Assembly: GCF_019670005.1 (NCBI RefSeq)
Contig: NZ_AP019783.1
Span: 888,501-952,500 of the forward strand
Length of the DNA: 64,000 nucleotides
Direction of reading: 5' to 3'
Origin: Methylomagnum ishizawai
GTDB taxonomy: Bacteria; Pseudomonadota; Gammaproteobacteria; Methylococcales; Methylococcaceae
Each line of letters opens with the position of its first letter. Position 1 is the stretch's first letter. The notes beneath the pieces are model-generated. The model worked only from the letters and a program-made list of their open reading frames with translations, did not search any database and was not told the origin of the DNA. Shown here piece after piece: positions 43,315 to 52,503 of the stretch. The translations under genes and the position numbers were made by a program.

Positions 43315-44565
43315 ATGAGATTGCGATACGGCTTGGCGGCCTTGCTGTGCCTATGCGCCGCCGCGTCCGCGCAGGGTCAAGACCTCGTGGTCGAACATTA
43401 CGACGACCTGCGTTTCGACGAGCGCATGACCCTCAAACAGGCGGTCGAGGCCACGTTCGAGAAATATCCCCAGCAGACCCTGTTGACCGCCTTCGAGGAG
43501 GAGGCGCGGGCCTTGGAGCAGCGCGGCGCGAGTTGGATCGCGGGCTACCCCATGATCTATCTGCAATGGATCGACGACGCCTTGATCGACAACAAGGGTT
43601 CCCAGGATTTGCAGACCGGCTATCAGGTGCCCCTGTGGATGTGGGACCAGCGCAAGGCCGGCCAGCGGGTGGCGGACGAGGCCAAGAAAAGCGCCGAGAC
43701 CTATGCGCGGGCGCTCCGGCACGAGGTGGCCGGTTTGGTGCGCGAATCCCTGTGGAACCTCCGGTTGGTGGAGAACCGCTATGGGGTGGCCCGGCAAATC
43801 TACGAGGTGGCCGAGCAATTGACCGACGTGGTGCGGCGGCGGGTGGAACTCGGGGATTTGGCGCGGGCCGATTTGCTGCTGGCCGAGAGCGACCAGTTGG
43901 AGAAGAAAACCGCCCTGGTCCAGGCCGAGGCCGAAGTGATGCACGCCCGCAAGGCTTACCAGAACCTCACCCGGCTGTCGCGGGCACCGAAAACCTTCGA
44001 CGAGGCGCAAAGTCCTTTGCGCGGCTTCGACGAAAGCCATCCCGCCCTGGCCGCCGCCAATGCCCTGGTGGAGCGGGCGCAGGCCGAAGTCGAATTCACC
44101 CGCTTGTCCAAGCAGGGCAATCAGCCGACCTTGTTGCTGGGCACCGATACCTCGCGCGGCAGCCCCAAGGACAATTTCAGCACCGGCAACAACATCGTGC
44201 TGCAAATCCCGCTCGGCGGCGACGCCTGGCACGCCCCGGTGGTGGCCCAGGCCAATGTGTTCCTCTCCGAGCGCCTGACCCAGCGCGAAATCCTCTGGCG
44301 GCAATTGGAAAAAGCCTTGCACGAGGCCGAACACACCCTGGAAGTGGACCGGACCGCCCTGGCCATCGCCGAGCGCCGCAAGGAAATCGCCGGGACGCAA
44401 CTCAAGATGAGCCGCTTGGCCTTCGAGACCGGGGAAATCGCCTTGATCGACTATCTGAAAATCCAGGCCGGCGCCCAGGCCGCCATCCAGGAAGCCGCCC
44501 AGCGGGCCATCCTGGTCCAGAAGGACACGGCAATCTATAACCAAGTGGTGGGAGTGACCCCATGA
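43315..44565 (+). CDS. czcC: Outer-membrane efflux protein, TolC/CzcC family
   Basis: A 416-residue outer-membrane factor of a tripartite metal exporter. A signal peptide (LRYGLAALLCLCAAASA) is followed by two long alpha-helical repeats with coiled-coil character (about 45-225 and 235-410), as in CzcC and CusC. The proteins form a trimeric channel through the outer membrane. It overlaps the adaptor gene by four bases (ATGA). The symbol indicates family only; the transported metal cannot be told. Confidence 0.85.
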   Translation: MRLRYGLAALLCLCAAASAQGQDLVVEHYDDLRFDERMTLKQAVEATFEKYPQQTLLTAFEEEARALEQRGASWIAGYPMIYLQWIDDALIDNKGSQDLQTGYQVPLWMWDQRKAGQRVADEAKKSAETYARALRHEVAGLVRESLWNLRLVENRYGVARQIYEVAEQLTDVVRRRVELGDLARADLLLAESDQLEKKTALVQAEAEVMHARKAYQNLTRLSRAPKTFDEAQSPLRGFDESHPALAAANALVERAQAEVEFTRLSKQGNQPTLLLGTDTSRGSPKDNFSTGNNIVLQIPLGGDAWHAPVVAQANVFLSERLTQREILWRQLEKALHEAEHTLEVDRTALAIAERRKEIAGTQLKMSRLAFETGEIALIDYLKIQAGAQAAIQEAAQRAILVQKDTAIYNQVVGVTP

Positions 44566-45674
44566 GCAGCGTCAAACGCGTCGGTTTTCGTTACGTCCTG
44601 CCGCTCTTGTTGGGCTGGGCGGTTCCGGTCCACGCCTTGGAGAACACCGTCCGCCTCACCCCCGAGCAAATCAGCCATCTCGGTATCCGCGCCGTTCCGC
44701 CGGAAGCGGTCACGGCCTTGCCCTTGTCCCAGGCACCGGGCCGGGTGGTGCTGCCGCCCGCCAAGGAATTCGTGGTGTCGGCCTTGCAGGCCGGGGTCAT
44801 CAGCCATGTCAACGTGCCCTTGGGGGTCAAGGTGGGCAAGGGCCAAGCCTTGGCCCAACTGCGCAGCGCCACCTTGCTGGATGCCCAGCGCAGCCTGATC
44901 GACGCCGCTTCCGAGTACGAACTGGCCCGCGCCAAGTTGGACCGCGACCAGACCTTGCTGCAAGAAGGCGTGATTTCCAAGCTGCGCTGGCAGGAAACCA
45001 GGGGCGCGTTCGACAAGGCCCAGGCCGCGCTGGGCGAGGCCGAGCAAATCCTGATCGCCTCCGGGGTCGGTCCCGCCGATGTGGCGCGGATCAAGGCCAA
45101 GCATCAACTCGACAGCGCGATGGAGGTGCGCTCGCCCATCGACGGCGTGGTGCTGGAACGCATGGCCGTGGTCGGGCAAAGGGTGGACGCCATGGCCCCG
45201 TTATTCCGCATCGGCAAGCTGGACGAACTGTGGTTGGAAGTGGACATGCCGCAGGAGCGCCTGCGCGAGGTCAAGCTGGGCGACAGGATCGCGGTCGAGA
45301 ATCCCAAGGCCGCAGCCCGTATCATCGAGGTGGGCCAGAACGTCGATGCCCAGAGCCAAAGCGCCCTGGTCCGCGCCGTGGTGGACCAGGGCGCGGAGAA
45401 CCTCCGGCCCGGCATGAACCTCAATGTGCAATTGATGCATCGCAGCACCGACCGGATTTTCCGTGTCCCGGTCGCGGCGGTCATCAGCCACGAGGGCAAG
45501 AACTACGTGTTCGTGAAGACCGCCGAGGGCTACGCGGCGCGGGAAGTGGCGGTGGCGGGGCAGGAAGCCTACAGCGTCACCGTGCATGAGGGCTTGGAGC
45601 CGGGCGACGAGGTCGCGGCCCAGGGCGTGGCGGGGCTCAAGGCGGCGTGGCTCGGCATGGGGGAAGGCGAATGA
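44562..45674 (+). CDS. czcB: RND efflux periplasmic adaptor, CzcB/CusB family
   Basis: A 370-residue membrane-fusion protein linking the inner-membrane pump to the outer-membrane channel. Signal peptide (YVLPLLLGWAVPVHA), then barrel-sandwich/lipoyl half motifs (VISHVNVPLGVKVGKGQALAQL and SPIDGVVLERMAVVGQRV) flanking an alpha-hairpin (about 105-165), and a beta-barrel domain to the C-terminus. It lies in a tight operon, overlapping czcC upstream and czcA downstream by four bases each. Confidence 0.88.
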   Translation: MSSVKRVGFRYVLPLLLGWAVPVHALENTVRLTPEQISHLGIRAVPPEAVTALPLSQAPGRVVLPPAKEFVVSALQAGVISHVNVPLGVKVGKGQALAQLRSATLLDAQRSLIDAASEYELARAKLDRDQTLLQEGVISKLRWQETRGAFDKAQAALGEAEQILIASGVGPADVARIKAKHQLDSAMEVRSPIDGVVLERMAVVGQRVDAMAPLFRIGKLDELWLEVDMPQERLREVKLGDRIAVENPKAAARIIEVGQNVDAQSQSALVRAVVDQGAENLRPGMNLNVQLMHRSTDRIFRVPVAAVISHEGKNYVFVKTAEGYAAREVAVAGQEAYSVTVHEGLEPGDEVAAQGVAGLKAAWLGMGEGE

Positions 45675-48600
45675 TGGCGCGCCTCATCCAATTCGCCCTG
45701 ACCCAGCGCGTTTTCGCCCTGCTCCTGGCCTTGCTGCTGGCGGGGGCGGGCTGGCTGGCGGCGATGAACCTGCCCATCGACGCCTTCCCGGATGTTTCGC
45801 CCACCCAGGTCAAAATCATCGTCAAAGTCCCCGGCATGACCCCGGAGGAGGTCGAGGCCCGCGTCACCGCGCCGGTCGAAGTGGAACTTTTGGGCATCCC
45901 CAAGCAAACCATGCTGCGCTCCATCGCCAAATACGCCCTCACCGATATCACCCTGGATTTCGAGGAAGGCACCGATATCTATTGGGCGCGGCAACAGGTG
46001 GCCGAGCGCCTGAACGGCGTCTGGGCCAACCTCCCGGCCAACGCCGAGGGCGGCATGGCCCCGATGACCACGCCCTTGGGCGAGATGTTCATGTTCACCG
46101 TGGAGGGCGGGGATTTGAGCCTCGCCGACCGGCGCAGCCTGTTGGATTGGGTGATCCGTCCGGCCCTGCGTACCGTGCCGGGCGTGGCCGATGTCAACAC
46201 CCTGGGCGGGCGGGTGCGGAGCTTCGAGGTCATCCCCGACAATATGCGGATGGCGGCGCGGGGCGTGTCCATCGGCGAATTGACCACGGCGCTCAAGGCC
46301 AACAACCGCAACGACGGCGCGGGCCGCTTGGTCCAGGGCGAGGAATCGCTGCTGGTGCGGGCCGAGGGCCGTATCGTCGATTTGGACGATGTGCGGACCA
46401 TCGTCATCGTCCAGCGCAACGGCATCCCCATCACCGTGGGCGATGTGGCCGAAGTCCGCATCGGGGCGCTGACCCGATACGGCGCGGTCAGCCAGAACGG
46501 GAAGGGCGAGGCGGTCGAGGGCCTGGTCCTGAGCCTCCGGGGGGCCAACGCCCGGCAGGTGGTGGCGGGCCTCGAACAGAAACTGGAAGAAATCCAGCCG
46601 GCCCTGCCCAAGGGCGTGAAGATCGACGTGTTCTACAACCGCGCCCATCTGGTGGAAAAAGCCACCTACACCATCATCCACGCCTTGGTGGAGGCGACGG
46701 TGCTGGTGCTGGTGCTGCTGCTGGCCTTCCTGGGCGATGTCCGCGCCGCGCTGACCGTGGCTTGCATCCTGCCGATGGTGGCGCTGTTCACCTTCCTGCT
46801 GATGCACCAGTTCGGCCTGACCGCCAACCTGATGAGCCTGGGCGGCCTCGCCATCGCCATCGGCAAGCTGGTGGACCCGGCGGTGGTCGTGGTCGAGAAC
46901 ATCACCGCCCACCTCGCCGAACACGGCAAGGCCCAGCGCCTGCCGCGGCTGCATATCATCTACCGGGCCATGCGCGAAATCACCGCGCCGGTGGTGTCGG
47001 GAGCCATGATTATCGGCATCGTGTTCGTGCCGTTGTTCTCGCTGGAAGGCTTGGAAGGCAAGCTGTTCAAACCGGTGGCCTTCACCAATGTGTTCGCCAT
47101 GAGCGGCTCGCTGATTTTTTCGCTGATCGTCATCCCGGTGCTGGCCTCGTTCCTGATGACCCAGGTCAAGCACGAAGAGCCCTGGCTGGCGCGGCAATTC
47201 CTGGCGCTATACCGCCCGGTGTTGCTGTGGTCGCTGGCGCACGGGCGCACGGTGATGGCGGGCGCGGGGCTGTTGCTGCTATCCACCTTGTTCGTCTACA
47301 ACCAAATCGGCAAGACCTTCATGCCCACCATGGACGAGGGCGATATCATCGTGCAGGTGGAAAAACTGCCGTCCATCACCTTGGAGGAATCGGTGCGGCT
47401 GGACCAGCAAATCCAGAAAGCCATCATGGAGCATGTGCCGGAAGTGGTCCGGGCCGTGTCGCGGGTCGGGGTCGATGAAATCGGCCTGGACCCCATGGGC
47501 TTGAACGAGACCGACAACTTCTTCGTGCTGAAGCCGCAGGCGGAATGGCGCATGAAGACCAAGGAGGAATTGACCGAGGCCATCCGCAAGGTACTGGATA
47601 CCATTCCCGGCATCGCCTACGGCTTCACCCAGCCGATCCAGATGCGGGTGACAGAGATGCTGACCGGCGTGCGCGGCGATGTGGCGGTGAAGCTCTATGG
47701 CCCGGAATTGTCGGTGCTGAACGCCAAGGCCGAGGAAATCGCCGCCGCGATGAAGAAGATTCCCGGCGCGTCCGATGTGTTCACCGTCCGCAACGAGGGG
47801 ATGCAATATCTGGTGGTGAAGCTGGACCGGCTGGCGGCGGGACGGCTGGGGCTGGACGCCGACGCGCTGGCCGACACGCTCCGGGCGCAGATCGAAGGTT
47901 TGAAGCTGGGCATCGTGCAGGAGGATATCCGGCGGACGCCCTTGCTGCTGCGGGGTTCCGGGGAACCGGCCCATATGGCCACCTTGCAGATCGCCCTGCC
48001 CGACGGGCGGCGGGTGCCCTTGTCCGCCGTCGCCAAGATCGAGCCGGTGGAAGGCGTGGTGGCGGTCAACCGCGAACGCGGCCAGCGCTATGCCTCGGTG
48101 CGCAGCAATGTCGAGGGGCGGGATTTGGTCGGCTTCGTCGAGGACGCCAAGCGGGCCGTGGCGGAACAGGTACAGCTACCGACCGGCTATTACATCCAAT
48201 GGGGCGGGCAGTTCGAGAACCAGCAACGCGCCGCCGACCGCTTGGCGGTGGTGATTCCGCTGTCCATCGGGCTGATTTTCCTGCTGCTGTTCTCGACCTT
48301 CGGCTCGGTGCGGCAGGCGGGGCTGGTGCTGGCGAATGTGCCGCTGGCCTTGATCGGCGGGGTGTATGGGGTGTGGATTTCCGGGGAATACCTGTCGGTG
48401 TCGGCTTCGGTCGGGTTTATTTCCCTGCTGGGGATCGCGGTCTTGAATGGCGTGGTGATGGTCAGCTATTTCAACCAACTCCGCGCCCTGGGCCTGCCGA
48501 TGGATGAAGTGGTGGTGACGGGGGCGTTGCGGCGCTTGCGTCCGGTGTTGATGACGGCGGGGATCGCGGCTTTCGGCTTGATTCCGTTGCTGTTCGCGAC

Positions 48601-48721
48601 CGGGCCGGGGTCGGAGATCCAGCGGCCCTTGGCGGTGGTGGGCGTGGGGGGATTGTGTACCTCCACGCTGCTGACTTTGGTGATGTTGCCGGTTTTGTAT
48701 CGGCGCTGGGGGGAGGGTTAA
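45671..48721 (+). CDS. czcA: Heavy-metal RND efflux pump, CzcA/CusA family (first copy)
   Basis: This 1016-residue proton-driven inner-membrane transporter has twelve membrane helices and two large periplasmic loops. The family start is MMARLIQFALTQRVFALLLALLLAG, the first loop begins DAFPDVSPTQVKI, and the TM4 motif is GGLAIAIGKLVDPAVVVVENI, which carries the proton-relay aspartate. This motif differs from the textbook Co/Zn (CzcA) and Cu/Ag (CusA) forms, so I leave the substrate open. The start at 45671 overlaps czcB by ATGA; a second ATG follows directly. Confidence 0.9.
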   Translation: MMARLIQFALTQRVFALLLALLLAGAGWLAAMNLPIDAFPDVSPTQVKIIVKVPGMTPEEVEARVTAPVEVELLGIPKQTMLRSIAKYALTDITLDFEEGTDIYWARQQVAERLNGVWANLPANAEGGMAPMTTPLGEMFMFTVEGGDLSLADRRSLLDWVIRPALRTVPGVADVNTLGGRVRSFEVIPDNMRMAARGVSIGELTTALKANNRNDGAGRLVQGEESLLVRAEGRIVDLDDVRTIVIVQRNGIPITVGDVAEVRIGALTRYGAVSQNGKGEAVEGLVLSLRGANARQVVAGLEQKLEEIQPALPKGVKIDVFYNRAHLVEKATYTIIHALVEATVLVLVLLLAFLGDVRAALTVACILPMVALFTFLLMHQFGLTANLMSLGGLAIAIGKLVDPAVVVVENITAHLAEHGKAQRLPRLHIIYRAMREITAPVVSGAMIIGIVFVPLFSLEGLEGKLFKPVAFTNVFAMSGSLIFSLIVIPVLASFLMTQVKHEEPWLARQFLALYRPVLLWSLAHGRTVMAGAGLLLLSTLFVYNQIGKTFMPTMDEGDIIVQVEKLPSITLEESVRLDQQIQKAIMEHVPEVVRAVSRVGVDEIGLDPMGLNETDNFFVLKPQAEWRMKTKEELTEAIRKVLDTIPGIAYGFTQPIQMRVTEMLTGVRGDVAVKLYGPELSVLNAKAEEIAAAMKKIPGASDVFTVRNEGMQYLVVKLDRLAAGRLGLDADALADTLRAQIEGLKLGIVQEDIRRTPLLLRGSGEPAHMATLQIALPDGRRVPLSAVAKIEPVEGVVAVNRERGQRYASVRSNVEGRDLVGFVEDAKRAVAEQVQLPTGYYIQWGGQFENQQRAADRLAVVIPLSIGLIFLLLFSTFGSVRQAGLVLANVPLALIGGVYGVWISGEYLSVSASVGFISLLGIAVLNGVVMVSYFNQLRALGLPMDEVVVTGALRRLRPVLMTAGIAAFGLIPLLFATGPGSEIQRPLAVVGVGGLCTSTLLTLVMLPVLYRRWGEG

Positions 48722-48791
48722 TATAGGGTATCCGCTCCCTATTCGGCTGGAGCATCTTCGCGTTAACTGTGGATGGGCGGAGGCAGGAGCC

Positions 48792-48852
48792 GAAACCCAT
48801 CGATGCGTTTCCGACAGCGCGGCGAGATGGGTTTCGTTGCGCTCTACCCATC
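48792..48852. repeat. Dispersed palindromic repeat with alternative arms
   Basis: GAAACCCATC (48792-48801) is inverted as GATGGGTTTC (48826-48835), which can also pair with ACCCATC (48846-48852). The sequence TTCGTTGCGCTCTACCCATC belongs to a GGGTTTCG...ACCCATC repeat type that I believe is common in GC-rich gammaproteobacteria. Related copies lie at 16911-16946 and 29633-29655. Confidence 0.6.
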
Positions 48853-48892
48853 TACGCCGAGTGTATAACCCAACCGGAAGTGCTTTAGAACG

Positions 48893-49555
48893 ATGCCCAT
48901 GCCGATTCGTCGATCCGCGCAATCAACCATTGGGTTTCCTGCTTATATTTGGAGCCATTGCAATATCTTCGGTTGCATCTTGGGATCGGTCGCGCTATGG
49001 CTGCACTTCGGCGGAATCGTCGTCGATCAATGGCCTTGGTTGGTATTGGCCTTTTATGGGTTGGGTTGGCTGATCGGGCGGCGCGCTTTTGCCGAAGAAA
49101 TCGTCGTTGATTTCCGTAAAAAGTCCGATGGGACTTCGCTGTTGGGTAGTTTGGACCAGCTCATAGGGGTGGTGGAGTCCCGGTTGCCCACGGAGGCGGT
49201 GTCCTTGCTAAGCAATATCCGATCGAACCTGGCCGAACTGTTGCCCCGCATGGCCGAGTGCGCTTCGTACCCAGAAGATACTTATATCATCGAAGCCGCC
49301 ATCCGACGCTATATACCTTCCACGCTGGCCAGCTATCTAAAACTACCCAAGCATTATGCCCAATCCCATAGCCTGGCGGCTGGAAAAACCGCAAGCGCAC
49401 TTTTGATTGAGCAGCTTGGTCTGTTAGACAAGCATATCCAGAAGCTCTTAAAAAATGCGCTGGACAAGGATGCAATGGGATTATTAGAGAATGGTAGGTT
49501 TCTAGCCGATAAATTCAAAGCGGATAATGTTTTCAAACTCGGTGACGACCCATGA
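48893..49555 (+). CDS. Membrane protein with XpaC-like cytoplasmic domain
   Basis: A 220-residue protein with two N-terminal membrane helices (about 22-40 and 46-62) and a helical cytoplasmic domain (about 75-220). The segment EAAIRRYIPSTLASYLKLPKHY followed by LLIEQLGLLDKHIQKLLKNAL resembles the XpaC family (misnamed 5-bromo-4-chloroindolyl phosphate hydrolysis protein), which often travels with TelA tellurite/toxic-anion resistance proteins. No telA is present here. The resemblance is from memory and weak. The gene overlaps the next by four bases, and its composition is more AT-rich than the efflux genes around it. Confidence 0.55.
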   Translation: MPMPIRRSAQSTIGFPAYIWSHCNIFGCILGSVALWLHFGGIVVDQWPWLVLAFYGLGWLIGRRAFAEEIVVDFRKKSDGTSLLGSLDQLIGVVESRLPTEAVSLLSNIRSNLAELLPRMAECASYPEDTYIIEAAIRRYIPSTLASYLKLPKHYAQSHSLAAGKTASALLIEQLGLLDKHIQKLLKNALDKDAMGLLENGRFLADKFKADNVFKLGDDP

Positions 49556-50430
49556 GTGGGCCTAAGAACACCGGGTTACGCTTGGTTTTGAAGCGGGAGC
49601 CGTCGGTGCGCCGTAAGTGGCTAGGCGTGCTGGCATCGCTGGTTTTCGTGGCGGAATGGGTCTATGCGGTATGGCCTCATTTCCCTCCTCCGCCAGTGGC
49701 GCCTATTCCGGTGGCCACGCCTGCCCCGGTGGCCGTCCCGCCTAAGTCCGAAACCGTGGTTGTGATACAACCTATCTTCGTGCCCGTTGGCCCGTATACC
49801 GTGGAGCGAACCAGACCGGAATCCCAGCCTGCGGCACCGGTTTTACCCCAGGGAATATTGCAACCGTACTATACCAAGGAAGCACAGTTACACTTGGTCG
49901 GTGTATACGAAGGTCGTGATCCTTTGGATGACGGTCGGCCCTGGTGGAGTAAATGCGGCGGCGACCACCGCGATTCCGCGAATATGCGAGAATGCCATGC
50001 CCGCTATGCCAACCAACACAGGCAAGGTTTTGTCGAGGTAGATGTTAGTTATAGTGAGCGCCCTATAATTTTGGTTTTGACGGCTTATAATCCAGTGGTT
50101 TGGAAGGTCAGGCAAGGACATCGCGTGGTCATAGAGGGCGTGATACTGGCAGGTTATCATAGCCAGAGTGTCGAGGGGATCGATCCCGCCATTCCAGTAC
50201 GGGTTTATACCTATGAGCCATCATCTTGCGAGCGGTGTTGGCAGGCTGGCGGCTATTTTTATATCTATCAATCTGAGAGCGGCATCCAGGGGTTTGAGTC
50301 TGCCGAGAGAAGGCTTTTTGAAATTACTGGAAAGCGGATATCTTCGATCCAGGCCAAGTATAAAGGCAGCCAGTTCGCTATCGCGCAGGGGATACCCATG
50401 TTTTCGTATCCTGATTCCAAAGTGGAGTAG
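49552..50430 (+). CDS. Proline-rich single-pass membrane protein, unknown
   Basis: A 292-residue protein with one membrane anchor near residues 24-45 (WLGVLASLVFVAEWVYAVW), a proline/valine/alanine-rich periplasmic spacer (46-105) and a mixed alpha/beta C-terminal domain (about 110-292) with four to five cysteines (WSKCGGDH, MRECHARY, SSCERCW). It is translationally coupled to the XpaC-like gene by an ATGA overlap, so the two probably act together at the inner membrane. No family is recognised. Confidence 0.6.
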   Translation: MSGPKNTGLRLVLKREPSVRRKWLGVLASLVFVAEWVYAVWPHFPPPPVAPIPVATPAPVAVPPKSETVVVIQPIFVPVGPYTVERTRPESQPAAPVLPQGILQPYYTKEAQLHLVGVYEGRDPLDDGRPWWSKCGGDHRDSANMRECHARYANQHRQGFVEVDVSYSERPIILVLTAYNPVVWKVRQGHRVVIEGVILAGYHSQSVEGIDPAIPVRVYTYEPSSCERCWQAGGYFYIYQSESGIQGFESAERRLFEITGKRISSIQAKYKGSQFAIAQGIPMFSYPDSKVE

Positions 50431-50919
50431 GGCGTGATTGTTGGTATGGGTATGGGGGATCGATGCCGATGCCGCAGCCTACGAGTCGAGAAGGCGTAAA
50501 AGATTTCCCAGGCTTATTAAATCCACTGCTTGCCAGGCGATTCCCCGCCAAGAAACCACCCCGCCGCTCCATACGCGGCAAGCCCGAATCCTTCGCGAAT
50601 TCCATCAACCCCCGCCCGCCCCGCCACAAATCCCCCACCGCCGCGCCGTCTGATCCGGTGGGATCGTCGCCATGCCCGGTCCTATCCCGGCTGGAACAAC
50701 AGGCAAACCCCGGCGCTTGAGGCCCGATACGGTTCTTCTCGTCGAAGGGTGTGGCGCGTTCGGACAGGCGTTTCCGCCGACCCGGCAGGGGAGGACGCAT
50801 GGGCGTGCCGGGTGGCCATTTCCGGGTATACGGGGTGGAATTTGAAAGGGGATCGGTCGGGCCTGTACCGCCCGCCGATGGTTTGGCGGACGGTGGGGTC
50901 TGTCCAAGAACCCGCTGGT
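50431..50919. other. 489-bp region without a recognisable gene
   Basis: Open frames on both strands here give arginine- and proline-rich translations with no domain or ribosome site. It probably includes the 3' untranslated parts of the converging unknown gene and the beta-gamma-crystallin gene. I see no clear hairpin with a T-run. Confidence 0.5.
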
Positions 50920-51474
50920 TTATGCCGTTTCGGAATCCGGCCTTATCGAGGAAATGGCGTCGTTGTCGAAAAACCCGTCCGGGCCGGAATAGAACCCATT
51001 CTGGGTGGGACCGCCCTTATCGGAGAGCGCCCAGCGCTGGCCGCTGAAATTGGTATCCCGGTAGGCCGACCAGTTGCCCCGCACGATGATCGCCGAAGAC
51101 ACCTGATCGTTGAAACCGATGTAAGGGAAATCGGCATTGGCTTCGGTGAAGGACACCATGCGGCCATTGAAATCGCCATCGCCGAACAGGACGGCCAGGG
51201 GGAGTCCTTTGTCCGCAGGGACCGGGCGCAGGGAGGAGATATTGTCGTGCGAGCCGCCCCAGGTACCGGGGGTGGGATATTCGCCGGGTTTCAAAACCCA
51301 GCACTTGCCGTTGTAATCGCCGTCGGCGTAGACCAGCCAGGTTCCCCGCACCACGATGATGGACGAGGTTTTGTCGTTGAAATTATGGTCGCGGCCCAGG
51401 CTGGAGCCACATTGGTTGATATCGACCCGGCGGCCGCTGAAGTTTTCATGTTCGAATAAGACGATATGAGGCAT
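50920..51474 (-). CDS. Beta-gamma-crystallin-fold protein, two domains
   Basis: A 184-residue protein built of four Greek-key motifs in two domains. Each motif ends in the calcium-binding clamp (N/D)(N/D)xx(S/T)S or a close form: NDKTSS (33-38), HDNISS, NDQVSS and NDAISS. The aromatic starts are VLFEHENFSG, LVYADGDYNG, AVLFGDGDFNG and SAYRDTNFSG. Family members bind calcium, and microbial ones are often secreted or stress-related; no signal peptide is visible here. The start at 51474 follows AAGGTGAT on the minus strand; the longer upstream frame is not coding-like. It stands alone between the two metal-efflux systems. Confidence 0.88.
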   Translation of the reverse strand: MPHIVLFEHENFSGRRVDINQCGSSLGRDHNFNDKTSSIIVVRGTWLVYADGDYNGKCWVLKPGEYPTPGTWGGSHDNISSLRPVPADKGLPLAVLFGDGDFNGRMVSFTEANADFPYIGFNDQVSSAIIVRGNWSAYRDTNFSGQRWALSDKGGPTQNGFYSGPDGFFDNDAISSIRPDSETA

Positions 51475-51799
51475 ATGGATCACCTTGTTGATTATTACGA
51501 TGCTTGTTATCGATACGGAAAACTTGGTTATTCGGTCTGGTGGGTTAAGCCTCCTTGTGATGGGTTGGAAACGGATTTTCCGGGCCGGATGGACAGGATG
51601 CCGCGCGCCTAATGAGTGACATCCTAAAAAAATGAGGCACGCTGACCTTCGTGACATAGTGTATTTTGAGTCGCTGGAATTGCGAACTGGATCAGACGGA
51701 TAAAAAGCTCCCTGTGTTCTTAGGCAGAAGCAGTCTTCCGGGGCTTGCCCTTTGATTGAAGCTACGGGACTGCGAAGCTGGCTAGCAGTGTTATTGTGA
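51475..51799. other. 325-bp region without a gene
   Basis: More AT-rich than its surroundings. It contains the promoter side of the beta-gamma-crystallin gene and the upstream edge of the TPR remnant. No hairpin terminator, RNA gene or complete coding frame is apparent. Confidence 0.5.
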
Positions 51800-52125
51800 G
51801 TGGGGTCTGGTACCTTGGCAGCGGCGTCTCTCGAAGAGGCATTGAGCCAGGGCGAGGTCTATCGCGAGCGCGGCCAAATTTATCTCGCCGTCGAGACCTT
51901 GAAAGCCTTGCGGGACAAGCTGATCGATCCCGGACAAGCGGCGCGCTGGGCGGGTGCGTTGGGGCAGGCCCATTACCTGACCCGCCAACCCAGCCACCGC
52001 CCGGCCGTCCTGGCCTTGCTGGAAGAGGCCGCGATTCCGGTCCAGAGACCGCTGCCGGGGCTGCTGCGGCCCGCGTTACAATCCCCCCCGGTGACGCATC
52101 ATCCTTCCACACCCAGGAATCCCCC
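51800..52125 (+). pseudogene. N-terminal remnant of a TPR/CHAT-type protein
   Basis: From a GTG at 51800 the frame encodes EEALSQGEVYRERGQIYLAVETLKALRD followed by ARWAGALGQAHYLTRQ and VLALLEEAA, a TPR-like pattern resembling the start of large CHAT/TPR proteins. The similarity ends near 52045 and the frame then runs into the next gene. No signal peptide and no downstream repeats remain. It is most likely the leftover 5' end of a larger gene; a short active protein is less likely. Confidence 0.45.
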
Positions 52126-52428
52126 ATGTCCGAATTTTCCCTGTTGACCCTGATTTGCCCGCCCGGCCTGGAAGAACCCCTGGTCGATTGGTTGCTCGAA
52201 TCCCTGCCCGATCATGGTTTCAGCACCTTCCCGGTGAGCGGCCATTCCAGCCGCCACCAAGGGCTGAGCCTGGCCGAGCAGGTCGCGGGCCGCAAGCGCC
52301 AAGTCCGGTTCGAGCTACACGCGCCGGAGGCCGAACTGTTCCGGCTGGTCGAGCGTCTTACCACTGAGTTCGCCGGGACCGGGCTGCATTACTGGATGAC
52401 GCCGGTCTTGGCGCAAGGCCGGATCTAG
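52126..52428 (+). CDS. DUF3240-family small protein of a metal-efflux operon
   Basis: A 100-residue soluble protein matching the DUF3240 pattern: MSEFSLLTLICPPGLEEPLVDWLLE at the start, FPVSGHSSRHQGLSLAEQVAGRKRQVRFEL in the middle and a ferredoxin-like alpha/beta fold overall. The family recurs next to heavy-metal RND pump genes and looks like a PII-type small regulator or metal binder. It lies 75 bp upstream of the second adaptor gene and begins within the end of the TPR remnant frame. Confidence 0.75.
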   Translation: MSEFSLLTLICPPGLEEPLVDWLLESLPDHGFSTFPVSGHSSRHQGLSLAEQVAGRKRQVRFELHAPEAELFRLVERLTTEFAGTGLHYWMTPVLAQGRI

Positions 52429-52503
52429 TCGCGTCCGCCGCTGGCATCGGCTTTGCTGTTCCTGTGCGGAGATTCGCTATATTCGCCGACCCCCGAGGAT
52501 TCG

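Noticed and set aside
50530-51459. 309-codon plus-strand frame opposite the crystallin gene
   Set aside because: Antisense to a protein with four clear Greek-key motifs; its own translation has no recognisable fold.
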